Assembly: GCA_965262315.1 (NCBI GenBank)
Contig: CBDHFJ010000083.1
Span: forward strand, 1 to 64,000
Reading direction: 5' to 3'
Source: JBCCFK01 sp965262315
GTDB taxonomy: Bacteria > Actinomycetota > Acidimicrobiia > Acidimicrobiales > UBA8592
DNA: 64,000 nt
The position numbers and the translations under genes are program-made. Under the pieces are notes generated by a model, which saw only the letters and a program-made list of their open reading frames with translations, ran no database searches and was not told the origin of the DNA. Position 1 is the stretch's first letter. Every line of letters starts with the position of its first letter. Positions 1-9,198 of the stretch are shown here, one piece after another.

Positions 1-1411
1 CCGAGTCCGAAGCCGACGTGGACGTGCTGGTGACCGGTGTCCCGTCCGAGGACACCTTCCCCGAACAGGTCGCCGCCACCGCGCTCCGCGGCCACCTGGA
101 GCTCATGTCACCGGCCACGGCCGACCAGCTCCAGGCCGAGTTGGGCATCCCCGCCACCCAGATCACGGTCGGCCTCCTGACCCTGGAGTCGGAAGGGTCG
201 GTGCTCCAGGGCCGCTTCACCGAGGCCGCCCAGCGGGGGCTGGCGGTCGGCGACCCGGTCGACAGTTCGTCGGGGACCGCGGCGAACCCGGAGTCGGCGA
301 CCACGTCCTCGATCGAGTGGTGCAGCCGCCGCCTACTGACCCGCATGCACGGGCTGTCCCGATCGCAGCGGAGGAAGTCGGTCGAGTCGGTGTCACCCGC
401 CGACTTCGTGCGCTTCCTCACCCGCTGGCAGCACGTCGCCCCGGGCACTCGGGTGACCGGCCCCGCGGGACTCGGACGGGTGCTCGAACAGCTCCAGGGC
501 TGGGAGGCCGCGGTCGCATCGTGGGAGCCCGACCTCCTCGGCGCGCGGCTCCGGGACTACCAGCCGGGGTGGCTCGACCGCATGTGCCACGACGGCGAGC
601 TCCAGTGGCTCCGGCTCTCGCCCCGGGCGATGGACGACCCCGACGCCAAGGGCGGCGGCCCGTCCAAGGCCACGCCGGTGAGCCTGGTGTTCCGCCAGGA
701 CCTCGGCTGGCTGCTCGCCGCGTTCCGGGGGGACGTGGAGGCGCCGTGCCCATCGGCCGGCGCGGTCGCCGAAATCGTCGAGGTGATCGGCTCGACCGGA
801 GCCCGCTTCCTGTCCGAGCTCGCCACCGACACCGGGCGGCTGGCCTCCGACATCGAGTCCGCGCTCTGGGACGGCGTGGCCCGCGGCCTGCTCACCGCCG
901 ACGGCTTCGAGGCCATCCGAGCTCTGACGACTCACCCGGATCCAAGCGGCCCGATCGCCGAGAGCGGGCGCTGTCCAAGCTGCGACGTGGCGGCGTGCGT
1001 GCGGCCCATGCCGCCGGCCGCTGGTCGGTGGTCCCGCCGGCGCCGGACGTGGACGAGCCCGACGAGCTGGTCGAGGCCCTGGCCGACCAGCTCCTCCAGC
1101 GGTGGGGCGTGGTGTTCTACGACCTGGTGGCCCACGAGGGCACCGCCATCCCGTGGCGAGAGCTCCAGTGGGCGCTGCGCCGGCTGGAGGATCGGGGCCT
1201 GGTGAAGGGCGGCCGCTTCGTCAGTGGCTTCAGCGGCGAGCAGTTCGCCCTCCCCGAGGCCGTGGAGGGCCTGAAGAAGATCCGCAAGCAACCCGCGTCC
1301 GATCGCACCATCACGGTCTGCGGCACCGACCCCCTCAACCTCACCGGCGTCATCCTGCCCGGCGACCGCGTCCCCGCCCGCCGCACCGAACGGGTCCAGC
1401 TGCCGGTGTGA
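1..1411 (+). CDS. lhr: Lhr-like DEAD/DEAH helicase, C-terminal part (5' end outside window, one frameshift)
   Basis: This is the C-terminal portion of a large ATP-dependent helicase of the Lhr family, which is implicated in nucleic-acid repair. The reading frame enters from the left edge, so the helicase core lies upstream. What is visible is the family's C-terminal extension, ending in a conserved block around RFVSGFSGEQFALPEAVE and CGTDPLNLTGVILPGDRVPA. The frame is interrupted once: residues up to GLLTADGFEAIRAL (near 925) are in one frame, and the sequence from RRERALSKLRRG (near 955) to the TGA at 1409-1411 is in another. Both halves match the family in order, so a one-base error or a very recent mutation near 925-955 is likely. 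The next gene is convergent and abuts it immediately. Confidence 0.8.
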   Translation, partial: RVRSRRGRAGDRCPVRGHLPRTGRRHRAPRPPGAHVTGHGRPAPGRVGHPRHPDHGRPPDPGVGRVGAPGPLHRGRPAGAGGRRPGRQFVGDRGEPGVGDHVLDRVVQPPPTDPHARAVPIAAEEVGRVGVTRRLRALPHPLAARRPGHSGDRPRGTRTGARTAPGLGGRGRIVGARPPRRAAPGLPAGVARPHVPRRRAPVAPALAPGDGRPRRQGRRPVQGHAGEPGVPPGPRLAARRVPGGRGGAVPIGRRGRRNRRGDRLDRSPLPVRARHRHRAAGLRHRVRALGRRGPRPAHRRRLRGHPSSDDSPGSKRPDRRERALSKLRRGGVRAAHAAGRWSVVPPAPDVDEPDELVEALADQLLQRWGVVFYDLVAHEGTAIPWRELQWALRRLEDRGLVKGGRFVSGFSGEQFALPEAVEGLKKIRKQPASDRTITVCGTDPLNLTGVILPGDRVPARRTERVQLPV

Positions 1412-2582
1412 TCACCGAAGCGAGTTCAGCGCGCCGACGAAGGCGTCGATCTCGTCGTCGGTGTTGTAGTAGTGGACCGATGCCCGGATGGCGGTGTCGA
1501 TACCGCGGGCGCCCAGGTCGGGCTGCGCAGTCGTGGCCATCGCCACCGAGGTGTGGATCCGCTGCCGGCGAAGGGCGGCAACCGTCTCCGTCGCGTCGAG
1601 GCCCGGGACCGAGAACACCACGATCCCGCAGCGGTCGACGCCCTGGTCGTGCACCTCGGCCCCGATCTCCGCGAGGCGTCCACGGAGCGTCGCGCCGAGC
1701 GCAGTGGCGCGGTCCGCGATCGCGTCGAGCCCCAGGTCGAGCGCGTAGCGGATCGCCACGCCGAGACCGATCCGGGCCGCCACGGGCGACTCGAACAACT
1801 CGTAGCGCTCGGCCCCGGGGTGGAGTTCGTAGGCGTCCTCGGCCACCCAGTCGGCCGAGTGGCTGTCGATGAACGTGGGGTCGGCCAGATCGTCGAGCAC
1901 CGAGCGGCGAACGTAGAGCGCCCCGGTCCCGCGGGGACCCCGGAGGAACTTGCGGCCGGTGAAGGCCAGGAAGTCGCACCGGAGCTCGGTGACGTCGAGC
2001 GGCCGTTGGCCGGCCGACTGGCACGCGTCGAGCAGGAACCAGGCGCCGTTTGCCTTGGCCAGCGCTCCGACCTCGGCGGCCGGGTTCACCAGCCCGCCGC
2101 TGGTGGGGATGTGGGTGAGGGTCACCAGCCGCACCCGCTCGTCCAGCATCGTGTGCAGCGCATCGAGGTCGATCTGGCCGTCGTCGTCGTCGGGCACCAC
2201 CTCGACCTCGACGCCGCGGGCCCGTGCCTGCATGAGCGCGAACGCGTTCGAGTTGTACTCGGCTCGGCACGCCAACACCCGATCGCCGGGTTGCAGCGGG
2301 ATCGACTGGAACGCCCGCCACCAGGCCTCCGACGCTCCGGTGGTCAGCGCGATCTCATCCGTGGCGCAACCCAGCAGCTCGGCCGCAGCGGCGTAGGGTG
2401 TCGGCCTTCGCCTCGGCCGCGACGTCGCCGGCCTCGTACCCACCCAGCCGTTCCTCCAGTCGGAGATGGTCGATCACCGTGTCCACCACCGTCGCCGGCT
2501 GGAGCGCCGCGCCCGCGTTGTTGAAGTGGATCACGTCGGCAGTGGCCGGCGTGTCGGCCCGGACGGCATCGATGTCGATCAT
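1412..2582 (-). CDS. Class V PLP aminotransferase / cysteine-desulfurase-like (one frameshift)
   Basis: A fold-type I PLP enzyme of the class V aminotransferase family, which includes cysteine desulfurases and isopenicillin-N-epimerase-like proteins; the substrate cannot be told from sequence. The N-terminal block HFNNAGAALQP and the PLP-lysine block FTGRKFLRGPRGTG are clear, with the cofactor Asp in LLDACQSAGQ. No cysteine-desulfurase catalytic Cys loop is evident. The start ATG at 2582 has no Shine-Dalgarno but has TACCAT six bases upstream, suggesting a leaderless mRNA. The first 62 or so codons are in a different frame from the rest; the join is at a short C run (GGG on the plus strand at about 2395-2399), where one base seems to be extra. 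The gene is convergent with the helicase. Confidence 0.82.
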
Positions 2583-2588
2583 CGCCGG

Positions 2589-2594
2589 ATGGTA
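2589..2594 (-). promoter_or_regulatory. Leaderless -10 hexamer TACCAT
   Basis: TACCAT ends six bases before the ATG at 2582. No purine-rich ribosome-binding site lies between, which fits a transcript beginning at the start codon. Confidence 0.5.
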
Positions 2595-2742
2595 ACGATG
2601 GGCAACCGCTCGATCATGTGGTTTCGCCGTGTGCATCGGCAGCCATCGCCAGCGGGATCCATCAGACCGGATCGGGCCGCGGTGGACCAACCCACACACC
2701 GCCGGCGCCGAGATCGGTCACACCCGTTCAACGGCGGCGCGG

Positions 2743-2889
2743 TCAGAGACCGAGAACCGCCCGGATGCCGTCGTCGATCGCGTCCAGCAACGCTTCGGGC
2801 AACTGGCCCGACCTGTCGGCCAACCACGCACGATCGACCAGCTCGAGCCCCAGTGGCACGGCAACCGAGTCCTTGGGCAGCCCGGTCAC
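2743..2889 (-). pseudogene. MazF/PemK toxin remnant (C-terminal half only)
   Basis: The minus strand encodes about 48 residues, starting GLPKDSVAVPLGLELVDRA and ending with the typical DDGIRAVLGL tail. This is the C-terminal half of the MazF/PemK endoribonuclease fold: the GLPKDS strand followed by the LP-x-x-LL-x-x-x-D helix. The N-terminal half with the GDVY/RPA motifs is absent; where it would lie, the old-yellow-enzyme gene begins on the other strand. No antitoxin is adjacent. I read it as a truncated relic left when the flanking genes were brought together. It lies in the 358-base interval between divergent genes 1412-2582 and 2941-4152, which otherwise holds only their promoters. Confidence 0.55.
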
Positions 2890-2940
2890 ACGCGACTCGC
2901 TGCTCGGCGTCGACGCCGGCGGTCGGCCAGAATCGTCGCC

Positions 2941-4152
2941 ATGACCCAGACGGCCCGAGATCCCTTCGCGCCGGCCCAGCTCGGGCCGATCACGCTCCCC
3001 AACCGGTTCATCAAGGCCGCGACGTTCGAGGGCATGGCGATCGACAACGCCATGAGCGACGCCATCATCGACTTCCACCTGGCGCCGGTTCGTGGCGGGC
3101 TGGGCATGACGACGCTGGCCTATTGCGCGGTCTCCCGTGACGGCCAGGGCGCGCCGAACGAGATCGTGATGCGCGACGAAGCCCTGGACGGCCTCCAGCG
3201 GTTCACCGACGCCATCCACGCCGAGGGCGCCATGGCGGCCATCCAACTCGGCCACGCCGGGCCGGTCGGGACGGCTGCGGGTGGGCCCGGGCTGTCGGCA
3301 AGCAAGGCCTTCGCCCCACAGGGGCTGCGGTTCACCAAACCGGCCACCGAAGACGACCTCACCCGCATCATGGGCGACTTCGAGACCGCGGCTCGCAACG
3401 CGGTGCGGGTCGGGTTCGACTCGATCGAGCTCCACTTCGGGCACGGGTACCTGGTCAGCAACTTCCTCAGCCCCAAACGCAACCGGCGCGACGACCGCTG
3501 GGGCGGTTCACTCGAGAACCGGGCGCGCCTGGCCCGCGAGGTGGCCAAACGGGTCCGAGACGCGGTCGACGGCCAGGCCGCAGTCACCGCCAAGATCAAC
3601 CTGTCCGACGGCGTCGCCGGCGGGTTCTGGGTGGCCGAGTGTGTTCAGGTGGCCCAGATGCTCGAGGCCGACGGGACCGTCGACGCCTTGGAGCTCAGCG
3701 GCGGCAGCTCCTTCGAGAACGCCATGTACTTCTTCCGGGGCGAGCCACCCATCCACGAGATGTCGATGATCATGCCCCGCCCCATGCGGCCGGCCTTCAA
3801 GCTGGCAGCCAAGCGGCTCATGCCCCACTACCCGTTCGAGGAGGCGTTCTTCCTGCCCGAGGCCCGCCAGGTCCGCGACGCCGTCTCGCTGCCACTGGTC
3901 CTCATCGGTGGCGTCACCAAGTTCGAGACCGTCGAGCGGGCGATGGCCGAGGGCTTCGATTTCGTCGCCATGGGTCGCGCGCTGCTCCGTGAGCCCGACC
4001 TGGTCGACCGCTGGCGGGGCGGCAACGAGGAGGACGCGCTGTGCATCCACTGCAACAAGTGCATGCCGTCCATCTACAAGGGCACCCACTGCGTCCTGGT
4101 CGACGAACCCGACCGCCCCGGCCACGCCCACTGGCCTCCTGCACGGGGTTGA
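2941..4152 (+). CDS. NADH:flavin oxidoreductase, old yellow enzyme family
   Basis: An FMN-dependent TIM-barrel ene-reductase of about 403 residues. The barrel begins with LPNRFIKAATFEG. The FMN-contacting block AAIQLGHAGPVG, the catalytic HxxH pair in ELHFGHGYLVSNFLSP and the RDDRWGGSLENR loop are all intact, and the C-terminal phosphate-binding strand reads DFVAMGRALLREP. A short tail carries CIHCNKCMPSIY followed by THC. These four cysteines resemble the 4Fe-4S ligand cluster of 2,4-dienoyl-CoA reductase relatives, but their spacing is CxxCxxC rather than the usual CxxCxxxC. There is no FAD/NADPH domain, so this is a single-domain member whose physiological substrate is unknown. The ATG at 2941 was chosen because it precedes the conserved N-terminus directly. 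Confidence 0.88.
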   Translation: MTQTARDPFAPAQLGPITLPNRFIKAATFEGMAIDNAMSDAIIDFHLAPVRGGLGMTTLAYCAVSRDGQGAPNEIVMRDEALDGLQRFTDAIHAEGAMAAIQLGHAGPVGTAAGGPGLSASKAFAPQGLRFTKPATEDDLTRIMGDFETAARNAVRVGFDSIELHFGHGYLVSNFLSPKRNRRDDRWGGSLENRARLAREVAKRVRDAVDGQAAVTAKINLSDGVAGGFWVAECVQVAQMLEADGTVDALELSGGSSFENAMYFFRGEPPIHEMSMIMPRPMRPAFKLAAKRLMPHYPFEEAFFLPEARQVRDAVSLPLVLIGGVTKFETVERAMAEGFDFVAMGRALLREPDLVDRWRGGNEEDALCIHCNKCMPSIYKGTHCVLVDEPDRPGHAHWPPARG

Positions 4153-4236
4153 CCCACCGAGAGGATCTCCCCGGTGTGCGTCCCTGGTGGGACGGAGTCC
4201 GACCGTGGGGGGAGGAACCGGTGCGGAGGGGGCAAG

Positions 4237-4242
4237 TAGCGT
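4237..4242 (+). promoter_or_regulatory. Leaderless -10 hexamer TAGCGT
   Basis: TAGCGT lies six bases before the GTG start at 4249 of the histidine kinase, with no ribosome-binding site between them. Confidence 0.45.
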
Positions 4243-4248
4243 TGGCGC

Positions 4249-5376
4249 GTGGCCGGTTCGCTCCTCGATCCGCGGCGTTTCAATGCGCTGACGTTCGTGG
4301 CTGCGGTCGTGGGCTGGGGCGTGGCCCTGGTCGACGCGGCCGACTGGGTCTGGCTGCCACTGCTGCTGCCGCTGTCGGTCTTCGCCGCCCGGGTCGTCCA
4401 GCCGCGGATCCCTGCGTGGGCGATCCTCGTGATCGCGGTTCCCGTCGTGGTGGCGGTCAACATCGACCTCAATGCCGAGGGCGCCTTCTTCCTCCTTTGC
4501 ATGGGGGCCTTCGCCGTCACCGCAGAGGACTGCCGATGGCTCCCCTCCCGGACCCTGGTGGCCTCGACGGTCCTGTCGCCGCTGGTCGTCGTCGCCGCCT
4601 CCCAACCCGCCGTCCGAGACTGGAATTGGCCGTTCTGGTCGATGGGCGTGGCGGTCAGCGGATTCTTCGGTGCGGTCCTGGCCGAACAGCGCCGCCTGAC
4701 CACCGAGCTGACCGAGGCCCAGGAACAGCTGGCCACCCAGGCCGCGGGTGAGGAGCGCCGTCGGATCGCCCGCGAGGTCCACGACCTGGTGGGCCATTCG
4801 CTGACCGTGGTGCTGTTGCACGTCACCGGAGCGCGTCGGCTGGTGCGACGCGACCCCGACGAGGCCGAAGCCGCCCTTGCCGATGCCGAGCGGGCGGGCC
4901 GTGGCGCACTGGCCGACATCCGACGCACGGTCGCCCTGCTGCGAGAAGAGGGCGAAGGACGGGCACCGACGCCGACCGCCGTCGACCTCGCCGCGCTGAT
5001 CCACGAGAGCACCAGCGCCGGCATGTGTATCGAGGCCGCGCTCCCGGACACGCTCGCCACGCTGGACGAAACCACCGGACTGGTCGTGTATCGCATCGTC
5101 CAGGAGGCGCTGGCCAACGCGGCGCGGCACGCACCCGGGGCCAGGACCGAGGTCGACGTGGACGTCGGGATCGACCAGGTCGAGGTGGAGGTCCGCAACG
5201 ACCGCCCCACCTCGCGCCCGGCTGCGGGCACCGAAGGCGGCAGCGGGCTCATGGGAATGGAGGAGCGAGCTGGCGCGCTGGGCGGCACGTTCGAGGCCGG
5301 GCCGCACGGCACCGGCTGGCGGGTGCGGGCCACGCTTCCCCGGGTGCCCGCCTCCGACCTGGAGCCCACCCCGTGA
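4249..5376 (+). CDS. NarL-family sensor histidine kinase
   Basis: A 375-residue membrane histidine kinase. The first ~150 residues form several hydrophobic helices with almost no extracellular loop, so it probably senses within the membrane. A short coiled linker follows, then the HisKA_3 dimerisation domain with the phospho-acceptor His in RRRIAREVHDLVGHSLT, and a C-terminal HATPase with an N-box (QEALANAARHA) and a G-box (GGSGLMGMEERAGALGG). It overlaps the response regulator by four bases (GTGA), and the ABC-2 transporter follows 87 bases after the regulator. By analogy with DesK/LiaS-like systems, it likely controls that exporter in response to membrane or drug stress. This is inference from order only. 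Confidence 0.92.
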   Translation: MAGSLLDPRRFNALTFVAAVVGWGVALVDAADWVWLPLLLPLSVFAARVVQPRIPAWAILVIAVPVVVAVNIDLNAEGAFFLLCMGAFAVTAEDCRWLPSRTLVASTVLSPLVVVAASQPAVRDWNWPFWSMGVAVSGFFGAVLAEQRRLTTELTEAQEQLATQAAGEERRRIAREVHDLVGHSLTVVLLHVTGARRLVRRDPDEAEAALADAERAGRGALADIRRTVALLREEGEGRAPTPTAVDLAALIHESTSAGMCIEAALPDTLATLDETTGLVVYRIVQEALANAARHAPGARTEVDVDVGIDQVEVEVRNDRPTSRPAAGTEGGSGLMGMEERAGALGGTFEAGPHGTGWRVRATLPRVPASDLEPTP

Positions 5377-6032
5377 TCCGCCTGGCCATCGTGGACGACC
5401 AGGCGCTAATCCGGGCCGGACTGGCCCGCATCCTGTCGCCTGCGGACGGCTTCGACCTGGTCGCCGAAGCCGCCGACGGTGCCGAGGGTGTCGAGGTCGT
5501 CGCTGCCCACACACTCGATGTGGTGCTCATGGACATCCGCATGCGAGGCATGGACGGCGTCGAGGCCACCCGCCGCATCCGCGACGCCGAAGGGCCGCCG
5601 GTGCTGATCCTGACCACCTTCGACGACGACGAGACCCTCGCCGACGCGCTCGATGCCGGGGCCGCCGGCTTCGCCCTCAAGGAGGCCCCGGCCGAGGACC
5701 TGATTCGAGCGGTCGAGGTGGTCGCCGGAGGTGGCTCGTGGATCGATCCGCTGGTGACCCCTCGGGTCCTGGCATCGTTCCGAGCCGCCACGCCCCGCCG
5801 CCACACCGCGGCGAGCGTCGAGGAGCTGACGGAACGCGAGAACGAGGTTCTGCGTCTGATGGCCGTGGGAGCGACGAACACCGAGATCGCGGAGGACCTC
5901 GACGTCGGGGAAGCGACCGTCAAGACTCACGTCGGCAACATCTTCGCCAAGCTGGCGGTGCGCGACCGGGTGGGCGCCATCATCTGGGCCTACGACCACG
6001 GGCTGGTCCAGCCCGATCCCCCCGGGGACTGA
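5373..6032 (+). CDS. NarL/LuxR-family response regulator
   Basis: A 219-residue cytoplasmic response regulator. The receiver domain (residues 1-120) has the acidic pair in LAIVDDQ, the phospho-acceptor Asp in VLMDIRM and the conserved Lys in FALKEAP. The C-terminal LuxR-type helix-turn-helix spans LTERENEVLRLMA to VGEATVKTHVGNIF. The start is the GTG overlapping the kinase stop codon (GTGA), so the two are translationally coupled. It is the cognate partner of the kinase at 4249, and its likely target is the downstream ABC transporter operon. Confidence 0.93.
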   Translation: MIRLAIVDDQALIRAGLARILSPADGFDLVAEAADGAEGVEVVAAHTLDVVLMDIRMRGMDGVEATRRIRDAEGPPVLILTTFDDDETLADALDAGAAGFALKEAPAEDLIRAVEVVAGGGSWIDPLVTPRVLASFRAATPRRHTAASVEELTERENEVLRLMAVGATNTEIAEDLDVGEATVKTHVGNIFAKLAVRDRVGAIIWAYDHGLVQPDPPGD

Positions 6033-6119
6033 CGCTCGACCGCCCCTGCGGGGATCCACTCCCCTCCCGACCTTCGTACGGTCCGAGCACGAACACGAAC
6101 ACGACGCGCAGGAGGAGCG

Positions 6120-7014
6120 ATGAGCGCAATCATCGAAGTGGAAGGTCTCGAGAAGCGCTACGGCGACATGTGGGCGGTGCGTGGCGCCAGCTTCTCGGTG
6201 GACGAAGGCGAGATCTTCGGGATCCTCGGCAGCAACGGGGGCGGGCAAGACCACGACCGTCGAGTGCCTCCAGGGGCTCCGGCGCGCCGACGGCGGCCAC
6301 ATGCGGGTGCTCGGCACCGATCCGCGCAGCGGCACCGATGCCGGCAACAGGGTGGGCAGCCAGCTCCAGGACGCCGCGCTGCCCGACCGCATCCGGGTGC
6401 GCGAGGCGCTCGAGCTCTTCGCCGGCGCCGGAGCGGTCCCCGTCCAGGATCTGCTCGACACGTGGGGGCTCGGTCCCCACCAGCGCAAGGCGTTCGCCGA
6501 CCTGTCGGGCGGGCTGAAGCAACGGCTGTTCATCGCGCTCGCGCTCCTGAACCGTCCCGAGGTGGTCTTCTTCGACGAGCTCACCCAGGGCCTCGACCCC
6601 GTCGCCCGACGCGAGGTGTGGAAGGTCATTGCGTCGGTTCGCGACCAGGGGGCCACCGTCGTCCTGGTGACGCACTTCATGGAGGAGGCCGAGCGGCTGT
6701 GCGATCGTCTGGCGATCTTCGACGGCGGCCGGGTGATCGCCGACGGCACGCCCGCACAGATCATCGCGGACCACGCCGAGTCCGCATCGGTCTCGTTCAC
6801 CCCCGTCCGGGACACGCCCGGTCTCGAGCGCTGCCCCGGCGTCCGCCACATCGGCACGGCCGACGGCCGAGTCACCATCGAGGGCGCACCCGACATGGTG
6901 GCGTACCTGTGCGCCGAGCTCGTTCGGGAGGGACCCCCGCCGCCGGACCTCCGCATCGTCCAGCCCAACCTCGAGGACGCCGTGCTCGCCATCGAGGATC
7001 GGAGCCGAGCATGA
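6120..7014 (+). CDS. ABC transporter ATP-binding protein (drug-exporter type, one frameshift)
   Basis: The nucleotide-binding subunit of an ABC-2 exporter. A strong AGGAGGAGCG ribosome-binding site precedes the ATG. The first ~40 codons (to FGILGSNG) are in one frame and everything from GAGKTTTVECLQGL onwards is in another. The switch falls inside a run of five G at about 6237-6241, within the Walker A loop, and removing one G restores GSNGAGKTT. The signature LSGGLKQRLFIAL, Walker B VVFFDELTQGLDP and switch His (VTHFMEE) are intact, followed by a ~80-residue C-terminal domain typical of DrrA/CcmA-like drug exporters. The precise position argues for a homopolymer consensus error. It overlaps the permease gene by four bases (ATGA). 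Confidence 0.88.
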
Positions 7015-7838
7015 ACGCGTCGACGACCGTCCATTCACCTGAGACCACGGAGCCGACCATGACGACCACCACTGCCAGCCCAACCGGCCAGACGGGCGGT
7101 CCGAGCATCGCCCGACTGGTGTGGACCGAGCTCAAGCTCGTGCTCCGGGAGCCGGTCGTGTTGACCTTCGTGTTCGCCTTTCCCGTGATCACCGTGTTGG
7201 TCCTCGGCGGCGTGTTCGGCGAGCAGGACCCGTCCTTCGAGGGAGTCAAACCGTCCGACTACTACGCAGCCGGATACATCGGCGTGGTCATCGCCGCGAT
7301 CGGGCTGATCATGTTGCCGGTCCACCTGGCGGGCTACCGCGAACGAGGCGTCATCCGCCGGTTCCGGGTCTCGTCCTTCCGAGGATGGGCCCTGCCATTC
7401 GCGCATCTGGTCGTCGGGGTCGTCATGACGGCCGTCGGCGTGGCAGCCCTGCTTGTCGCCGCCTGGCTGAGCTACGGCCTGCCTGCGGTCGACGATGTGC
7501 CCCGCACGGTCTTCGGGGCACTCCTGGGCACGGTCGCCTTCGCTGCGGTCGGTGTGGCCCTCGGCTCGCTGGCTCCGAACGCCCGCTCCGCCCAGGGTCT
7601 CGGCATGCTGATCTTCTTCCCGTCGTTCCTGCTGGGTGGAGGGGGTCCACCGCCGGACGCGATGGGCGACGTCATGCAGGACATCTCCAACTGGATTCCG
7701 CTGACCCACGTCATCCGCGCCATCCAGGAGCCGTGGTTGGGGATCGGGTCGCCGACGAACCATTTCGTCATCGTCGGGGTCATCCTGGTGGTGTCGACGA
7801 CCATCTCGCTGACACTGGCGAGCGGCGGCGACCGCTGA
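7011..7838 (+). CDS. ABC-2 type permease
   Basis: The membrane subunit, 275 residues, paired with the ATPase just upstream (ATGA overlap). A Ser/Thr-rich cytoplasmic N-terminus of about 35 residues is followed by the first membrane helix (VLTFVFAFPVITVLVLGG) and five more hydrophobic segments. The segment before the last loop carries the ABC-2 landmark with a Pro-rich turn (GGGGPPPDAM) and the PL-THVIRAI motif. This organisation matches the DrrB/YhhJ-like ABC-2 family of drug, lipid or polysaccharide exporters. The end is convergent with the MFS gene at 7845, leaving six bases between them. Confidence 0.9.
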   Translation: MNASTTVHSPETTEPTMTTTTASPTGQTGGPSIARLVWTELKLVLREPVVLTFVFAFPVITVLVLGGVFGEQDPSFEGVKPSDYYAAGYIGVVIAAIGLIMLPVHLAGYRERGVIRRFRVSSFRGWALPFAHLVVGVVMTAVGVAALLVAAWLSYGLPAVDDVPRTVFGALLGTVAFAAVGVALGSLAPNARSAQGLGMLIFFPSFLLGGGGPPPDAMGDVMQDISNWIPLTHVIRAIQEPWLGIGSPTNHFVIVGVILVVSTTISLTLASGGDR

Positions 7839-7844
7839 CGACGT

Positions 7845-9140
7845 TCAGCCGGTGTCGTGGTGGTCGACGCCGAGGTCGGCGGCCGCCCGGCGGCCGCTGA
7901 CCCGCACCTCCTCGAAGCGATCGACATCGCGGAGCGCGGGGAACAGGCGCCACCACACGGCCACCACGACGAGCGTGCCGGCGCCACCGAACAGCAGGGC
8001 TCCACTGAGCCCGAACGCCGCCGCGGTGAGCCCGGACTCCACAGCGCCCAACTCGTTGGACGCGCCGATGAAGACGTTCTCCACGGCGAGGACCCGGCCT
8101 CGCATCTGTTCGGGAGTTGCCAACGGCACCAGCGTGACCCGGATGAACACCGACACCGCGTCGGCACCGGCGGCGATCACCAGGGCCACGAAGACCACGG
8201 CGAAGGAGTCGGAGAAGCTGATCACGATGGTCATCACGCCGAAGACGGCGATCACACCGAACAGCACTCGGCCGAGCCGCCGACGAATCGGCCGGAACGA
8301 CAACGTCAGCGCCATCGTCGTCGCACCGATCCCGATCGCGGCCCGGAGCCAGCCCAGCCCCACGGCTCCGACACCCAGCCGATCCTCGGCGATGGCGGGC
8401 AACAGCGCGATCAGACCACCGAAGAGGACCGCGAACAGGTCGAGGGTGATGGCGCCGAAGACGATCGGCTGGCGCCGGATGAAACGCAGCCCGTCCATGG
8501 CGTCTCGGATCGCCTGTCGACCACCCTTGGTGTCGAGCTGACGCACCGGAGCTCGTTTGACGAACGGCAACGTCAGACCAGACGCAACGAACGCCCCCAT
8601 GGCGACCAGGTAGGGCACCGACTCGCCCGCGACGAACGCGAAGCCGAAGACGACAGGACCGGTGATGGCCCCGGCCTGGAACATCACCGACTTGAGCGCC
8701 ACCACCCGCTCGAGCACCTCGGGCGGCGCCAGGTCGATCGGCAGGGCTCGACTCGACGGCGCCGCCACTGCCCGGGCCGCACCGAACACGACCATGAGGC
8801 CGAAGATCGGCAGCACCGAGGTGGGGTCGCTCTCCGCGTAGAGGAACAGGCAGAGCGAGACCGACGCCTCCACGACCAGCGCGAAGGCCCACACGATCCG
8901 GCGATCGCGCCGATCGGCCATCGCGCCGGCGAAGGGCGCCATGATCGCGATGGGCAGGAACTCCGCCAGACCCAGCAGGCCGAGGTCGAGCTCGTCGCCC
9001 GTGAGATCGAACACCTGCTTGCCCACGATGGTGATCTGGCCCACGATCGCGAAGGCCGACAGGAACAGCCCGATGAGCAGGGCCCAGATGGTGGCGGGGA
9101 TGTCGCGCAGGCTGCCCTGCTCGACGGGCTGTTCGGTCAG
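7845..9140 (-). CDS. MFS transporter, probable CTG start
   Basis: A ~432-residue major facilitator with 10-12 hydrophobic helices. The family's cytoplasmic loop motif between TM2 and TM3 reads FAGAMADRRDRRIV. It resembles the MFS_3/EntS-like exporters: a second-half PFVKRAPVRQ loop, then APPEVLERVVALKSV and a SSRALPIDLAP pattern. The first conserved helix begins about ten residues after LTEQPVEQGS. No ATG, GTG or TTG is found near that point, but a CTG at 9138-9140 is preceded by AGGGAGGG at good spacing. I therefore place the start there, though a lost start through a base error is also possible. The frame stays open further upstream, but that part overlaps and shadows the hydrolase gene. 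Confidence 0.8.
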   Translation of the reverse strand: MTEQPVEQGSLRDIPATIWALLIGLFLSAFAIVGQITIVGKQVFDLTGDELDLGLLGLAEFLPIAIMAPFAGAMADRRDRRIVWAFALVVEASVSLCLFLYAESDPTSVLPIFGLMVVFGAARAVAAPSSRALPIDLAPPEVLERVVALKSVMFQAGAITGPVVFGFAFVAGESVPYLVAMGAFVASGLTLPFVKRAPVRQLDTKGGRQAIRDAMDGLRFIRRQPIVFGAITLDLFAVLFGGLIALLPAIAEDRLGVGAVGLGWLRAAIGIGATTMALTLSFRPIRRRLGRVLFGVIAVFGVMTIVISFSDSFAVVFVALVIAAGADAVSVFIRVTLVPLATPEQMRGRVLAVENVFIGASNELGAVESGLTAAAFGLSGALLFGGAGTLVVVAVWWRLFPALRDVDRFEEVRVSGRRAAADLGVDHHDTG

Positions 9141-9198
9141 AGCGCTGCCCTCCCTGCGACGACGCGGCGGACGGTTCCGCCGTGGTGACCCCGGTGGG

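Noticed and set aside
3508..5514. A ~670-codon minus-strand open frame over the oxidoreductase and histidine kinase genes
   Set aside because: It is antisense to genes with intact catalytic motifs, and no domain is recognisable.
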